The notes under the pieces: model-generated
Database searches by the model: none
What the model was told of the DNA's origin: nothing
The model's input: only the letters and a program-made list of their open reading frames with translations
Assembly (NCBI GenBank): GCA_026018925.1
Contig: JAKSZU010000003.1
Location: 191,228,139-191,292,138, forward strand
Source: Tupaia tana
Lineage: Eukaryota; Chordata; Mammalia; Scandentia; Tupaiidae
DNA: 64,000 nt
Direction: 5' to 3'
Shown here: positions 1-11,034 of the stretch, one piece after another
Numbering within the stretch: the first letter of the stretch is position 1
Layout of the letters: each line of letters opens with the position of its first letter
Made by a program: the position numbers and the translations under genes

Positions 1-470
1 ACTTTTTGGAGATTGTGAACCGTGCAACTCTGAACATTCACATAGAACTGAATAGAAAAGTGTGTGGTCATGTATTTTCATTTCTTTTGGATAAAAATCT
101 AGGAAAGGGTCACAGAAGGGAAATTCAAAAAGTCTGTTGAAAAATGGAATTAAAGTATAAGTTTATTTTAGTGCAAAAAAATGAAATCCATTTTTTTGTA
201 GTACGTGCTTTCCGTGAATTTTTAGGATCCCTTGTATGATGTGGGTTGTTAAATACTGTAAAAAAAAAAACTGCCAAAATATTTACCAAAAGGGCTTTAC
301 CACGTTGTATTCCCACCAGCAATGTCTAAGGGGTCCAGTTGCTCCATATTCTTATCTAGACTTGGTGTTATGCTTCTTGCTAATTTTAACCTTTCCTAGT
401 CAGTGTGTAGGGGTGTTTCTTTGTGATTTTAAATTGTGTTTCTCTAAGGACTAATTATGTTCAGGGGCTT
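1..470 (-). mobile_element. Old L1 ORF2 relic carrying a MITE
   Basis: From about 280 to 455 the + strand reads TATTCCCACCAGCAATGTCT and onward as the reverse complement of degraded L1 ORF2. A MITE interrupts it at 122-237. Confidence 0.6.
122..237. mobile_element. Mariner-like MITE, about 115 bp
   Basis: The ends AATTCAAAAAGTCTGTTG and GTGAATTTTTAGGATCCC form imperfect inverted repeats around GTTTATTTTAGTGCAAAAAA. The same family recurs at 24226-24775. Family name uncertain. Confidence 0.55.
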
Positions 471-740
471 TTCTTTTTTTTTTTTTTTTTGGAGAGATTT
501 TTGCTATAGGGCCAGAAAGACAGAGAGAAACAAAACGCAAGAAATCGCCCCCCATCCCCCCCCCCCCCCCGGGGGGGGGAATGGCCCTGCCACAGTCCCT
601 TCTCCTCCATTCTCCTCTCGGGATCTTGGACACGCACACACACACGCCCAGTGTGAGTTTAAGCCACCAGGTACAGGACTCAAACTGCGATTGACTACTA
701 GGAGTCCAGCAACATAGCCATTATGGCAACTGCTGGTCCC
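471..740 (-). mobile_element. L-type SINE (minus) with C/G homopolymer pair
   Basis: A full-length copy runs from a T tract and GAGAGATTTTTGCTATAGGG to CTGCTGGTCCC. Its middle holds a long C run followed directly by a G run (556-580). Confidence 0.88.
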
Positions 741-862
741 ATGTTCAGGATCTTTTAATGTGCCCTATTTGCCCACATACATCTTTTTTTTTTTTTGGTA
801 AAATCCCTATTTAAATTTTTTGTGCATTTCTTTTTAAAATGAAATCATTTGTCTTATTAATT

Positions 863-1118
863 TTTTTGAGAGGTTTTTGCTATAGGATGTGTGTGCTCAC
901 CAGAAAGACAGAGAGAGACAAAGAGACAGAAGGTGAGAAATTACCCCCTTAGAGGGGATGGCCATGCCGCAATCCCTTCTCCTCCATTCTCCTCTTGGGA
1001 TCTCAGGCACACATGTACACATGCCCAGCGTGAGTTTAAGCCACCAGGTCTGGGACTCAAACCACTGTTGATTACATGGGAGTCCAGCAACATAGCCATT
1101 ACACCAACTGCTGGTCCC
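863..1118 (-). mobile_element. L-type SINE (minus)
   Basis: Full copy from TTTTTTGAGAGGTTTTTGCT to CTGCTGGTCCC. Several CpG positions have decayed to TG/CA. Confidence 0.88.
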
Positions 1119-1234
1119 CATTTGTCTTATTAATGCATAGTAAAAATGCTTTATTTTAGATATAAGACCTTTATATAAATAAATGTTCTGTAAGTAGTTT
1201 TCATCTATCTGTGGCTTGCTTTTTCTTTTCTTTT

Positions 1235-1485
1235 GTTTTTGAGGGTTTTTTTTGCCTTAGGGCGCATGTACTACAGGAGAGAGATACAGACACAGTGAGA
1301 GGGAAAGTGAGAAATCATCCTCCTAGGGGGGATGGCCATGCCCAATCCCTTCTCTTCCATTCTTCTCCAGGGATCTTGGGCATGCACACACGTGCCCAAG
1401 ATTTTCAAGCTGCCAGGTCTGGAACTGGAACTACCGTCAGTTATGGGAGTCCAGCGACGTAACCGCTACACCGTCTGCTGGTCCC
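1235..1485 (-). mobile_element. L-type SINE (minus), older variant
   Basis: The tail-side end reads GCCTTAGGGCGCATG rather than GCTATAGGG, and the head ends CTGCTGGTCCC. Confidence 0.85.
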
Positions 1486-1587
1486 ACCTTTTCATTTTTT
1501 TTTTAACAGTGTCTTTTAAAAACCAAGTATTTGTCATTTTGATGGAGTCCAATATTTTTTCTTTTTGTTTTGTTTTGAGTCTTGTGG

Positions 1588-1700
1588 TAACACATTCTAG
1601 GTGGGATGGCCTGTGCCTCTAGTCCTACCTACTTGGGAGGCTGAAGCAGGAAGATTGCATAATGGTAAGACCTTGACCACACATATCCAAATTTTTTTTA
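1588..1700 (+). mobile_element. 7SL/Alu-like SINE fragment
   Basis: GGGATGGCCTGTGCCTCTAG is followed by ACTTGGGAGGCTGAAGCAGG and a T/A-rich end, which is the left-monomer signature of 7SL-derived SINEs. Confidence 0.65.
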
Positions 1701-2420
1701 ATTGCTTTTTTGTTTGGTAAAGCTGGTTTTTTTGTTCCTGTTGTTTTTTGGTTTCTTGTTTTTTAGTTTTCATTTCGTTTTTCAGAGGCAGGAAGTCACT
1801 ATGTTGCTCAGGCTGGCCTCAAGCAAGTGATACTGGCCCAGCTATAGTGGCAAAGCAGTGGTGTAATGCTCTGCAGTGCTGGAAGCCATGTGGAAGATCA
1901 GGGTCTCTACTCTCAGTGGCAAACCAGTCTGAGCTGCAGAAATGGTTTGGCTCACTGCTTTCTTGTTCTTTTCCCCAGCTTCATGGAGTTTCACCCCATG
2001 CCAGTGAAGATCAGTATTCAGCCCAGAGATTTAAGATGTCCCCTGATGCGCGGAGCTTCAGATCTCTGAAGGTCTCTCTATATACAGATTCCTCCTCTCC
2101 ATTGTTATAACCCACAAATCCCAGCTGCCTCAGTCTTCCCAAACTCTGATATCTCATCCTTTCAGCTGAATAAAACCTCTGGCTCAGGGTTCTTCTCTTA
2201 CGTGTTGGTGCTCAGCAGGTCCCTCTTCACAGTAGACTGTGGCAATTATAAGGCTTACCTTTTGTGTTTCCTTCTCTCAGGGATCTTCAGTCACACACTA
2301 TCCGTATCCAGTGATTAAAAACAATAGCATTCATTTAGCCCAGTTTTCTAGTTATTTCTGGTGGATTCTCTACAGTGGTTAATTCTTCATGAGCAGAAGC
2401 AGAAATCACTAACATCAGTG
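1700..2420. other. Intronic sequence, no gene
   Basis: The 120-codon frame at 1748-2110 shows no recognisable domain. The stretch near 2165-2235 (AATAAAACCTCTGGCTC) may be the end of an old LTR. Otherwise nothing recognised. Confidence 0.4.
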
Positions 2421-2965
2421 TTCTAGTCCATTGTGTTGCTAACAGAAATACCTGAGTCTGGGTTATTCATAAAGAATAGAGGTTTTTTTAGAGGTCCAAG
2501 GTCAAGAAGCCACCTCTTTGAGGATCTTGCCAGTAGATAACATGGTAGAGAGTATCACATGATAAAAACTTGTTATGTGTCCATGTCTATGTCATCTTAC
2601 AAACTCATGAGCATATAATTATGGGGGCCCCAACTAATACCTTACCACTTCCCAAAGGGCTCACCTTTCAACACCATGCTCAGATGAAGTCTTTACCCTC
2701 TTAGCACCATTCAGTGGCTCACCAGATTTCAATATATTAGTTTTTAAAATTTTATTTATTACTGTTACTATTATTTTACTTGCTATAGGGCACATATGCT
2801 CGCCAGAGAGAGACAGAGAGAAAGAAAGTGAGAAAGCTAGCTGCCCAGTCTGGGACTCAAACCTCAGTCAACCCTGTGTGAGTCTAGCACCTTAACCACT
2901 ATGCCATCTGCTGACCCCTACCTAATACATTAATTTTGCAAGGACATATTCAAACCATAGCAATC
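2421..2965. mobile_element. Old interspersed repeat split by a SINE
   Basis: AATACCTGAGTCTGGGTTAT on the left and GGACATATTCAAACCATAGC on the right are the two ends of a common old mammalian repeat, interrupted at 2743-2918. Family not named with certainty. Confidence 0.5.
2743..2918 (-). mobile_element. Short SINE (minus) with L-type body piece
   Basis: AT-rich tail, then GCTATAGGGCACATATGCTC, then the head ending CTGCTGACCCC. The middle of the body is missing. Confidence 0.8.
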
Positions 2966-3099
2966 ACCTTATTTTGAAACCTTTTGGTTCCTCAACTGTA
3001 AAATGAGGGTAACATCATCAGGGAATTAAGGTGAAGGTCACATTTTTTAAAAATAAGAAAATGTATTGAGTAGTCACATTACAAAAAAGGAAAAATCCA

Positions 3100-3365
3100 G
3101 GGCCAGCAGATGGCATAGTGCTTATGTCACTGGACTACCACATGGACCACCTCAAGTTCTGGTTCAAGTCCTAGACCTGGTGGCTTGAAAATCACACTGG
3201 GTGCATGTGCATGCTTGCCCAAGATCCCAGGAAGAGAATGGAGAAGAGATTGTGGTGTGGCCATCCCCCTCTCACTGTCTCTGTCTTTCTCTCCAGCAAG
3301 CACACATGCCCTAAGGCAAAAATCTAAAAAAAAAGAAGAAAAGAAAAGAAAAAAGAAAGGGAAAA
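3100..3365 (+). mobile_element. L-type SINE (plus)
   Basis: Begins GGGCCAGCAGATGGCATAGT and ends CCCTAAGGCAAAAATCTAA before an A/G-rich tail (AAAGAAAAG repeats). Confidence 0.85.
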
Positions 3366-4921
3366 TCCAACATTGGGAGAAAAAGAGCTGTCAAAAAGTA
3401 AAATAGATAGCAAGAACAAAGATGAATGGTCATCACAGGCAGGGTAGGCAGCAGAGCTTTGGCTGGGCCCACAGCTGGGTTCACTTATACCTAGGCTTTC
3501 CTCCATGTTGGGGCTGGGCTACACCTTGTGTAGAAGCTCTCCTGGTCCACCTAATCTGGCTGGACCCTGCCAGCTAGAAACAATACCTTGAAGCATCACT
3601 CCTGCCAGAGTTGATCTGCAGTCCAGTGATGGCAGGAACCTCTGCAGTCATAGGTTCTTTTTCTGAACTTCCAAGAACTGTAGATTGTAGTCCTGGCAAG
3701 GGACTGAGATGGCTTATCCTAGCCTTTCTTACAGGTGAGGCAACAGAGGTAAGCTTCAGTCAGAGGATTCTTCCCAGCCAGCTATGGACTCTCAGCTTGG
3801 TTTTACACTATATCCCGTGGCCTAAGAGTGGAAGAGAAGCCCCAGTCCTTCGTGGGCAGGAGGTTAAATTACTAGGGGATTAGGGGAATATGCCTAGAGT
3901 CATGATAGATAGAAAATCTTCTGATTCTTAATCCTGTCCTTCATGGCAATTCACTGGAAGAACCAGAAGCAGCATATGCTTAGAAATAAGTTTGTATCTT
4001 TGCTTTGACATGTGTTTATCCTCAGTATATCCTGACTTCCTCCCTGTGTTTGGCAAAGGCTGAGATGGGCTGGTGGGTGGAGGCCAGAAGTGAAAGATGC
4101 TGGCCCCACCCAGTGCCCGATGAGCTCATCTGTAGCCTGCCCAGTCTTTCAGAGCTCTCTGACTTGCAAGACTGTTTTTATTGTATGGGTTGGCAAAGTA
4201 CTCTTCAAATAGTGTTCTCAGAATCTTCTTCTCCTTTCCAGCAGCAGATAAGAAATCCTGTGACAGAAAAATACATGCCTTTGAGAACATGCTGGAGGCA
4301 AAGGAAAGAGAGAATGCTTTTAGGGGTATGTGGGTGATGGGGGACACACCTGTGTGTGAGCAGGGCAAAGGAGCTCAGAGAACCAGAAACAAAAGTAGGC
4401 AAGAGTAAACAACCTGCACCAGTTCAAGGGGAGGCCAAGCTAGTCCCCAAGTCCTTCCACCAAAACATTTGACATGTTTGCGAGGAGAAGGGCCCTTGGG
4501 GTCAGGCTTACAGTGTACTGGGAGGGGCAGAAGATTGAATAGAAGAATGGAATTTCCCTTCGATAAGGAGAAGCCAAAATTATTAAATCAGTTGGTTTTG
4601 TTGTTGTTGTTGTTGTTTTAGTTCCTATGGTTTCCTTTTCTCTACAAATAAAAATTTTTTACAGAGAAATTACATAAGAGGACATTAACAGGGGGTACAA
4701 ATTATCATCTGCGATGATTTTTAGAACCAGTTTATCAACCACTTCAGATAAGAACTTTTGTTGTATCTGATTGGAGCAATAGAAAATAGAGTTGGTCTGC
4801 AGTCCAGTGATGCCAGGAACCTCTTTAGTCATAGGTTCTTTTATTACTATAAAGGCCATGTTATTACTATACATTGAACATGAACTTGCCTTGTATTTTT
4901 ATTTCTTTATTTTCTTTCTTT
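3366..4921. other. Intronic sequence, no gene
   Basis: Mostly single-copy. A short segment, TCTGCAGTCCAGTGATGCCA (about 4797) and TCTGCAGTCCAGTGATGGCA (about 3617), occurs twice 1.2 kb apart with the following 30 bases. No exon signals or RNA genes seen. Confidence 0.4.
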
Positions 4922-5181
4922 CTTTTTTTTTTCAGAGGTTTTTGCTATAGGGCACATGCGCTCGCCAGAAAGACAGAAAGAGACAAAGAGATAGAAAGCG
5001 AGAACTCACCCTACAGGGGGGATGACCACGCTGCAATCCCTTCTCCTCCATTCTCCTCTCGGGTCATGGGCACACACGCACATGCGCCCGGTGTGAGTTT
5101 AAGCCACTGGGTCCAGGACTCGAACCGTAGTCGGCTACATGGGAGTTCAGCAACATAGCCATTACGCTAACTGCTGGTCCC
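4922..5181 (-). mobile_element. L-type SINE (minus)
   Basis: T tract, GAGGTTTTTGCTATAGGG, body, head with readable box B complement GGACTCGAACC, ending CTGCTGGTCCC. Confidence 0.9.
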
Positions 5182-5189
5182 GTATTTTT

Positions 5190-5425
5190 ATTTTATTTAT
5201 TTCTCCCATCAGAGATAGAGATGGAGAGAGAAAGGCACACACAGCAGGGCCTTCATGTCACAGTCCATCCCAGCCTCAGCCAGCCAGGATGTCCAAGGGC
5301 ACACACACCTGGTGTGTACAAGGAAAACTCAGGAAGTGAACCCAGGACCTTCCCATGTTGCTTCAGCATCCCAGAGCATTGCATTTCAGCTGTGCTTCCT
5401 TGCCTGGCCTCATGCCCTACTTTTT
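5190..5425 (-). mobile_element. Third SINE type (minus), older
   Basis: A T/A-rich start, CATCAGAGATAGAGATGGAG, then CAGTCCATCCCAGCCTCAGCC. The same layout recurs at 60036-60245 (CACAATCCACCTCCAGCCTC), so it is a separate, older family. Confidence 0.5.
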
Positions 5426-5628
5426 TAAGAAGGTTAAAGGTGCTGGAAGGAGGGGATAATAGAGGAAACTTTAGAAAAATTTTGTCTGCAAACTTGCTTG
5501 TAGCACCAAAAATTCAGAGACTTTCCCATATGTGAAAGAGATATTCATTCCTTTGGCCATTCATCTGTTCATTTGCAGCAGAGGGAACAGCATGTGCAAG
5601 ATTGGGCTGAATAAAGAACCTTCTTTTA

Positions 5629-5860
5629 GGGACCAGCAGATAGCATAATGGTTACGTCACTGAACTCTCACATAGTTGGCCGCAGTTCAAGTTCCACTTC
5701 AAACTCATGCCAGGCACATGTGCATGCGTGACCAAAATCCTGAGAGAAAATGGAAGAGAAGGGATTGCAGCATGACTATCCCCCCGGGGAAGAGAAGGAT
5801 TCTCACTTTCTGTCTCTCTCTGTTTCTACAGTGAGCATATACTCTTAAAAAAAAACTTCT
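5629..5860 (+). mobile_element. L-type SINE (plus)
   Basis: Starts GGGACCAGCAGATAGCATAA and ends GCATATACTCTTAAAAAAAA. Confidence 0.87.
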
Positions 5861-5862
5861 TC

Positions 5863-6385
5863 TGGAGCCAGCTTTATGACATAGTGCTTAAGACAGCCGT
5901 ATCAGGACCAGCAGATGGCATAATGGCTACATCACCGAACTCCCATGTTCAGTTAACCGCGGTTTGAATCCCGGACCTGGTGGCTTAAACACACTGGGCA
6001 TGTGTGTGTGTGTACCCAAGATCCCGAGAGGAGAATGGAGAAGGGATTGCAGCGTGGCCATCCCCCCTGGGGGGTGATTTCTTGTTTTCTGTCTCTCTCT
6101 TTCTTTCTGGCAAGTACACATACCCTATAGTAAAAACCTCTCAAAAAAAAAAGACAGCCATATCTATATGACTGACTGTGTGGTTTGAATATCAGATCCA
6201 TGGCTTGAGAAACACACCACGTGCATGTGCGTGCATGCCGCAAATCCTGACAGGGTGGAGAAATAGAGAAGAGATTGTGGTATGACCACACCCCATTGGA
6301 GGGTGCTTCTGCTCTTTCCCTCTCTCTCTCTCTTTCTAATGAGCACATGCACCCTGTGGCAAATCAAAAATACAGAAAAAAACTA
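5863..6385 (+). mobile_element. Older SINE (plus) split by a nested SINE
   Basis: The left part, GGAGCCAGCTTTATGACATA, stops at 5903 and the body resumes at 6165 with TATATGACTGACTGTGTGGT, ending ACCCTGTGGCAAATCAAAAA. Confidence 0.8.
5904..6151 (+). mobile_element. L-type SINE (plus) nested in an older SINE
   Basis: Flanked by AGACAGCCGTATC (5891-5903) and AGACAGCCATATC (6152-6164), a 13-bp TSD with one change. Starts AGGACCAGCAGATGGCATAA. Confidence 0.88.
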
Positions 6386-6660
6386 ACCTGCTTCTGAGGC
6401 TCAAGGGCAAGAACCCTCTGTAGTAGCACAGTCAGTGTCATTGCCAGTTGCACAGCATCCCTGTAAGTGACTTACTTCATAGCAGTGAAACCGTTTTGGG
6501 TTTAATTGGCCTTTTCAATTCTTCTCCTTTATGGATATTGATTGCTGCTTATAAGGAGGACAAGTTTGCTGTGATTACCAGGGCGTTCACCCCTTCTGTA
6601 ACAATCTCTGCAAGGGCCAGAAAATATTGTCACTCTGGGCCTGTGTACTCTTTCCTTCTT
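6386..6660. other. Intronic sequence, no gene
   Basis: Single-copy-looking sequence with no exon or RNA signal. An 86-codon frame here has no recognisable product. Confidence 0.4.
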
Positions 6661-6663
6661 GCA

Positions 6664-6966
6664 CTTTTTTTTAAATTTCATTTTCTTTTATACAGTCACA
6701 TTATTTAGCTTACAAAGTGAATATTTTAACATGTGAACATTTCTCCCTAGTCCAGTTGACTAAACTATAAAATATCTTTAACAGAAATTGGCACGTTCTT
6801 TGTCCCATTAATGCTTTTCCTCCTCATTTTTCTTCTGTTTTCCTCCAACCCTACTCTTTCACACACACTATATCTGTATCTGCATCCTTTACTATGTTTC
6901 TGTATCCTTCAGTCAATCCCTTCCAGTCATAGAGTGCAGACACTCAGTGTATATTAAGTGGGGACA
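6664..6966 (-). mobile_element. L1 3' end (minus): ORF2 terminus and 3'UTR
   Basis: AGAGTGCAGACACTCAGTGT at 6940 onward is nearly identical to the start of the L1 ORF2 end at 47891. A T tract near 6665-6673 marks the poly(A) side, with about 270 bp of 3'UTR between. Confidence 0.75.
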
Positions 6967-7194
6967 ATGGCCGGTGCAGCACGAGTCTTATCAGGCTGTC
7001 CTGATGAATGACGTAACAGTGGCTGGATATTGGATAATGTTTAGGAGCTCTTTGGTTGATCCCTAGATGAAGGGGTTGACTTCTGATTAAGGACCACAGT
7101 GTACAAAACAAATACCATTAAATCCTAGAATTACACATGTTCAAGGTGGTGTGCTGTTTACACTGCAAAAAAGCACAGATGATCTCAGGGAGTC

Positions 7195-7348
7195 TGAAGC
7201 AGAGGTTTTTAAAGTGTGGCTCCTGCCCCAGCAGAGTCAACATTACCTGGGAGCTTGTCAGGAAATGTGATTAGTGCAGGGGGAGGCTGCCAGTCTTACT
7301 TAATCAGAAGTTGTAGGTGTGAGCATCTAAAGTTTGAGAACCACTTAT
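7195..7348 (+). mobile_element. MER5-like hAT MITE
   Basis: Reads AGAGGTTTTTAAAGTGTGGC to AAAGTTTGAGAACCACTTAT. These ends and the middle CACCTGGGA-like motif resemble MER5A/B (Charlie) elements. Confidence 0.7.
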
Positions 7349-7503
7349 CTGTGGTCAACACAGCCACCCTCCAGGCCATTGCTCACGGTGGGAATTCCAG
7401 GTGAAACTGCCCTCTCCTACTCTGTAGATGTGGTAATCATACCATATCCGCTTTTTTTCTTTCAGAAAGACCTTTTAAAAGCTATCTAGATAACATGCAT
7501 CTT

Positions 7504-7754
7504 TTTTAAAGATAGATTTTTGCTATAGGGCACATGCGCTCAGCAGAAAGATGGAAAGAGACAGACAGAAAGCAAGAACTCATCCCTCAGGGGGGATGGC
7601 CACACCACAGTCCTTCCTCTTCCATTCTCTTTTGGGGATCTTGGGCATGCGTACACATGTAACTGGAGTGAGTTTTAAGCCCCCAGGTCCGGGATTCAAA
7701 CCACGGTTGGCCACATGGGAGTCCGGCAATGTAACCGTTACATCTGATGGGCCC
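7504..7754 (-). mobile_element. L-type SINE (minus)
   Basis: Starts TTTTTAAAGATAGATTTTTGC on the tail side and ends GATGGGCCC. CATGCATCTTTTTT flanks both sides as its TSD (7494 and 7758). Confidence 0.87.
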
Positions 7755-7791
7755 AACATGCATCTTTTTTTAAGATTACTTTTTTAAAAGA

Positions 7792-7921
7792 ATTATTTTA
7801 TTTAACTTTGTTTATTTTTAATTTAACCAGAGAGGTCAAATTAAAGCAAGCCGCCAGGTCCAGTACTTGAACTGTGGTTGGCCATGTGGGAGTCCAGCAC
7901 CCTTAACCACCTGCCAGCCCC
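7792..7921 (-). mobile_element. S-type SINE (minus)
   Basis: TTTATTTTTAATTTAACCAGAG, then CCGCCAGGTCCAG, then the head ending CTGCCAGCCCC. Confidence 0.8.
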
Positions 7922-7939
7922 TAAGATTACTCTTTTTTA

Positions 7940-8145
7940 AAATTCAAGGTAGAGAGCATGTGTGTGCACATGAGAAAAAAGTACTCTCAATGGTTCCCTT
8001 TTTCCAACTCTCCAGCTGCTTGAGATCTAGGGTGTGCACATGCATGCTGCATGTTTCAGGTCATCTGGGCTGGGGATCTGAACCCAACTGGCTCTGTGGC
8101 CTCCAGCACTGCAGTCCAGTATGCTACTGACTGGGCCAGCCCACT
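7940..8145 (-). mobile_element. Old tRNA-like SINE (minus)
   Basis: TCATCTGGGCTGGGGATCTG, AACCCAACTGGCTCTG and ACTGGGCCAGCCC resemble a decayed tRNA head. The family is not certain. Confidence 0.5.
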
Positions 8146-8896
8146 TGGGCCATTAAATTGGTCCTTTGAAAACAAATTTCAACAAGCCTTGTGAATAGTT
8201 CAGAAGATCAAAGATGAATGGCCCACAGGTTGACTTATGTCCCACCTCCTGTAGGGAGGAGCCGGATTTCCCTAAATACTTAAACAGACCACACTGAGTA
8301 TACCATCCCTGCTCAAGGTATGTGCAGCTAATTCTCTGAGCAGCCTGGCTGACATTAGTGCCCTGCCTTGGTTAGCTAGGCAGTGGCAGCTTTGAGAGCC
8401 ACAGTTAACTCTAGCCATCACTGTGGAGGTTGCAAACATCATATAGGCTGCACATCCCTAATCCAAAGATTGGCAGTGCTCCAAAATCTCGTTCTGAGCA
8501 CTGGCATGATGCCACAAGAAGAAAATTCAAACGTGACCTCATGTCACAGTCAGAATGCTACAGTACAAAAATACTGCATAAAATTAACTTCAGGCTAATT
8601 GTGTAAGGTAAGGTGTATAAGGTATAAGTGAAACATAAGCAAATGTGTTTAGATGTGAATCCATCCCCAAGGTACCTCAGCCAGACAGGATTACCATGTT
8701 CTGGTTAACCAGGAGGAATCTGAACCCTGGGCCTTCCCATGTGGCTTCAGATTATACTGCAGTGCCTATGCCTCTGTAGCTGGGCTAGGTTGGGGACAGA
8801 GATCTCTGGGGACATTTTCACTAGCCCATGGCACAACAAAATACCACTATGACACATTTTTCTTAAAGCCAAATTGCTTTATAGAACTGTCTTTAT
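8146..8896. other. Intronic sequence, no gene
   Basis: A decayed SINE head may lie at 8690-8785 (GAATCTGAACCCTGGGCCTT). Nothing else recognised. Confidence 0.4.
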
Positions 8897-8897
8897 G

Positions 8898-9163
8898 GGA
8901 CCAGCAGTTGGCATAATGGCTATGTCGCTGGACTCCCATGTAGTCGACCGCAGTTTGAGTCCTGGACCCGGTGGCTTAAACTCACGCCAGGCGCATGTGT
9001 GTACGTGCCCAAGATCCCAAGAGGAGAATGGAGGAGAAGTGATTGCGGTGTGGCCATCCCCCCGGGGGTGATTTCTTGCTTTCTGTCTCTCTGCCTCTCT
9101 CTCTCTCTTTCTGGCAAGTGCATGCGCCCTATAGCGAAAACCTCTCAAAGAAAAAAAAAAAAA
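8898..9163 (+). mobile_element. L-type SINE (plus) with exact TSD
   Basis: Flanked by AGAACTGTCTTTATG at 8883-8897 and 9164-9178. Ends CTATAGCGAAAACCTCTC with a 15-A tail. Confidence 0.93.
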
Positions 9164-9178
9164 AGAACTGTCTTTATG

Positions 9179-9516
9179 ATGACACAAGGATTCCCTCCCT
9201 TGTTGATTGTAAGGCAGCCTTTCTTGAATAAAATGGTCATAGGTGGCAGGTCATTAATACTCTTAACTGTGCAAAATAAAAAGATGACAGCTTATGCTAG
9301 TCAGCCACATCCTTTCTGATTTTCATTAGGAATTACTTCTCTAGTGAACCAGGACACACCACAGTAGGAGGTATTGTTCTCCCATGTGAATCCAGCCATG
9401 AAGGCATTCCCTTAAAGGCCAGAAATATACTTGCTCTGAAGAAAAAAAGTTAACTCCCAAAATGAAATCAAATTGGATGTTGGAAGGCTGAGATGACCAC
9501 ACTGGTGGGAACATGC
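9179..9516. other. Intronic sequence, no gene
   Basis: AT-rich single-copy sequence up to the composite element. No exon signals. Confidence 0.4.
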
Positions 9517-9535
9517 AAAAACGTCCCAAAGACAG
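9517..9535. repeat. TSD, left copy, of composite retroelement
   Basis: AAAAACGTCCCAAAGACAG precedes the first VNTR base and recurs at 12804-12822. The five A are ambiguous because the right copy abuts the poly(A). Confidence 0.92.
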
Positions 9536-11034
9536 GGGACCGGGGCCGCCCGCCTCTGGGCCCGCGGCCAGCGCGCGGGGCCGCCGGCCTCTGGGCCCGC
9601 GCGGGACCGGGGCCGCCCGCCTCTGGGCCTGCGTGGGACCGGGGCCGGCGCGCTGGGCCTCTCGCCTCTGGGCCTGCGCGGGACCGGGGCCGCCCGCCTC
9701 TCGGCCCGCGCGGGACCGGGGCCGCCCGCCTCTGGGCCCGCGGCCAGCGCGCGGGGCCGCCGGCCTCTGGGCCCGCGCGGGACCGGGGCCGCCCGCCTCT
9801 GGGCCTGCGTGGGACCGGGGCCGGCGCGCTGGGCCTCTCGCCTCTGGGCCTGCGCGGGACCGGGGCCGCCCGCCTCTGGGCCCGCGCGGGACCGGGGCTG
9901 CCCGCCTCTGGGCGCACGCGGGACCGGGGCCGGCGCGCTAGGCCGCCCGCCTCTGGGCCCGCGCGGGACCGGGGCCGCCCGCCTCTGGGCCCGCGGCCAG
10001 CGCGCGGGGCCGCCGGCCTCTGGGCCCGCGCGGGACCGGGGCCGCCCGCCTCTGGGCCTGCGTGGGACCGGGGCCGGCGCGCTGGGCCTCTCGCCTCTGG
10101 GCCTGCGAGGGACCGGGGCCGCCCGCCTCTGGGCCCGCGCGGGACCGGGGCTGCCCGCCTCTGGGCGCACGCGGGACCGGGGCCGGCGCGCTAGGCCGCC
10201 CGCCTCTGGGCCCGCGCGGGACCGGGGCCGCCCGCCTCTGGGCCTGTGTGGGACCGGGGCCGGCGCGCTGGGCCTCTCGCCTCTGGGCCTGCGCGGGACC
10301 GGGGCCGCCCGCCTCTGGACCCGTGGCCAGCGCGCGGGGCCGCCGGCCTCTGGGCCCGCGCGGGACCGGGGCCGCCCGCCTCTGGGCCTGCGTGGGACCG
10401 GGGGCCGGCGCGCTGGGCCTCTCGCCTCTGGGCCCGCGCGGGACCGGGGCTGCCCGCCTCTGGGCGCACACGGGACCAGGGGCCGGCGCGCTAGGCCGCC
10501 TGCCTCTGGGCCCGCGCGGGACCGGGGCCGCCCGCCTCTGGGCCCGCGCGGGACCGGGGCCGCCCGCCTCTGGGCCCGCGGCCAGCGCGCGGGGCCGCCG
10601 GCCTCTGGGCCCGCGCGGGACCGGGGCCGCCCGCCTCTGGGCCTGCGTGGGACCGGGGCCGGCGCGCTGGGCCTCTCGCCTCTGGGCCTGCGCGGGACCG
10701 GGGCCGCCCGCCTCTGGGCCCGCGCGGGACCGGGGCCGCCCGCCTCTGGGCCCGCGGCCAGCGCGCGGGGCCGCCGGCCTCTGGGCCCGCGCGGGACCGG
10801 GGCCGCCCGCCTCTGGGCCTGCGTGGGACCGGGGCCGGCGCGCTGGGCCTCTCGCCTCTGGGCCTGCGCGGGACCGGGGCTGCCCGCCTCTGGGCCCGCG
10901 CGGGACCGGGGCCGCCCGCCTCTGGGCGCGCGGGACCGGGGCCAGCGCGCTGGGCCGGCCGCCTCTGGGCCTGCGCGGGACCGGGGCCGCCCGCCTCTGG
11001 GCCTGCGCGGGGACCGGGGCTGCCCGACTCTGGG
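9536..11034 (+). repeat. VNTR domain 1: higher-order array of 32/35/45-bp GC units
   Basis: About forty tandem units, most ending GCCTCT, fall into three length classes: 32 bp (GGGCCCGCGCGGGACCGGGG core), 35 bp (with CGGCCAGCGCGCGG) and 45 bp (with GGCGCGCT). They follow a repeated order. The 35-bp unit recurs at 9558, 9734, 9987 and 10317, giving higher-order periods of 176 and 253 bp. The array is almost pure G+C and extremely CpG-dense. Lack of T/A explains very long open frames on both strands, which are not genes. Confidence 0.93.

Noticed and set aside
8898..9163. Possible functional tRNA genes at SINE heads
   Set aside because: Box A and box B are present but the cloverleaf arms and a paired acceptor stem are not, and each head continues into the SINE body.
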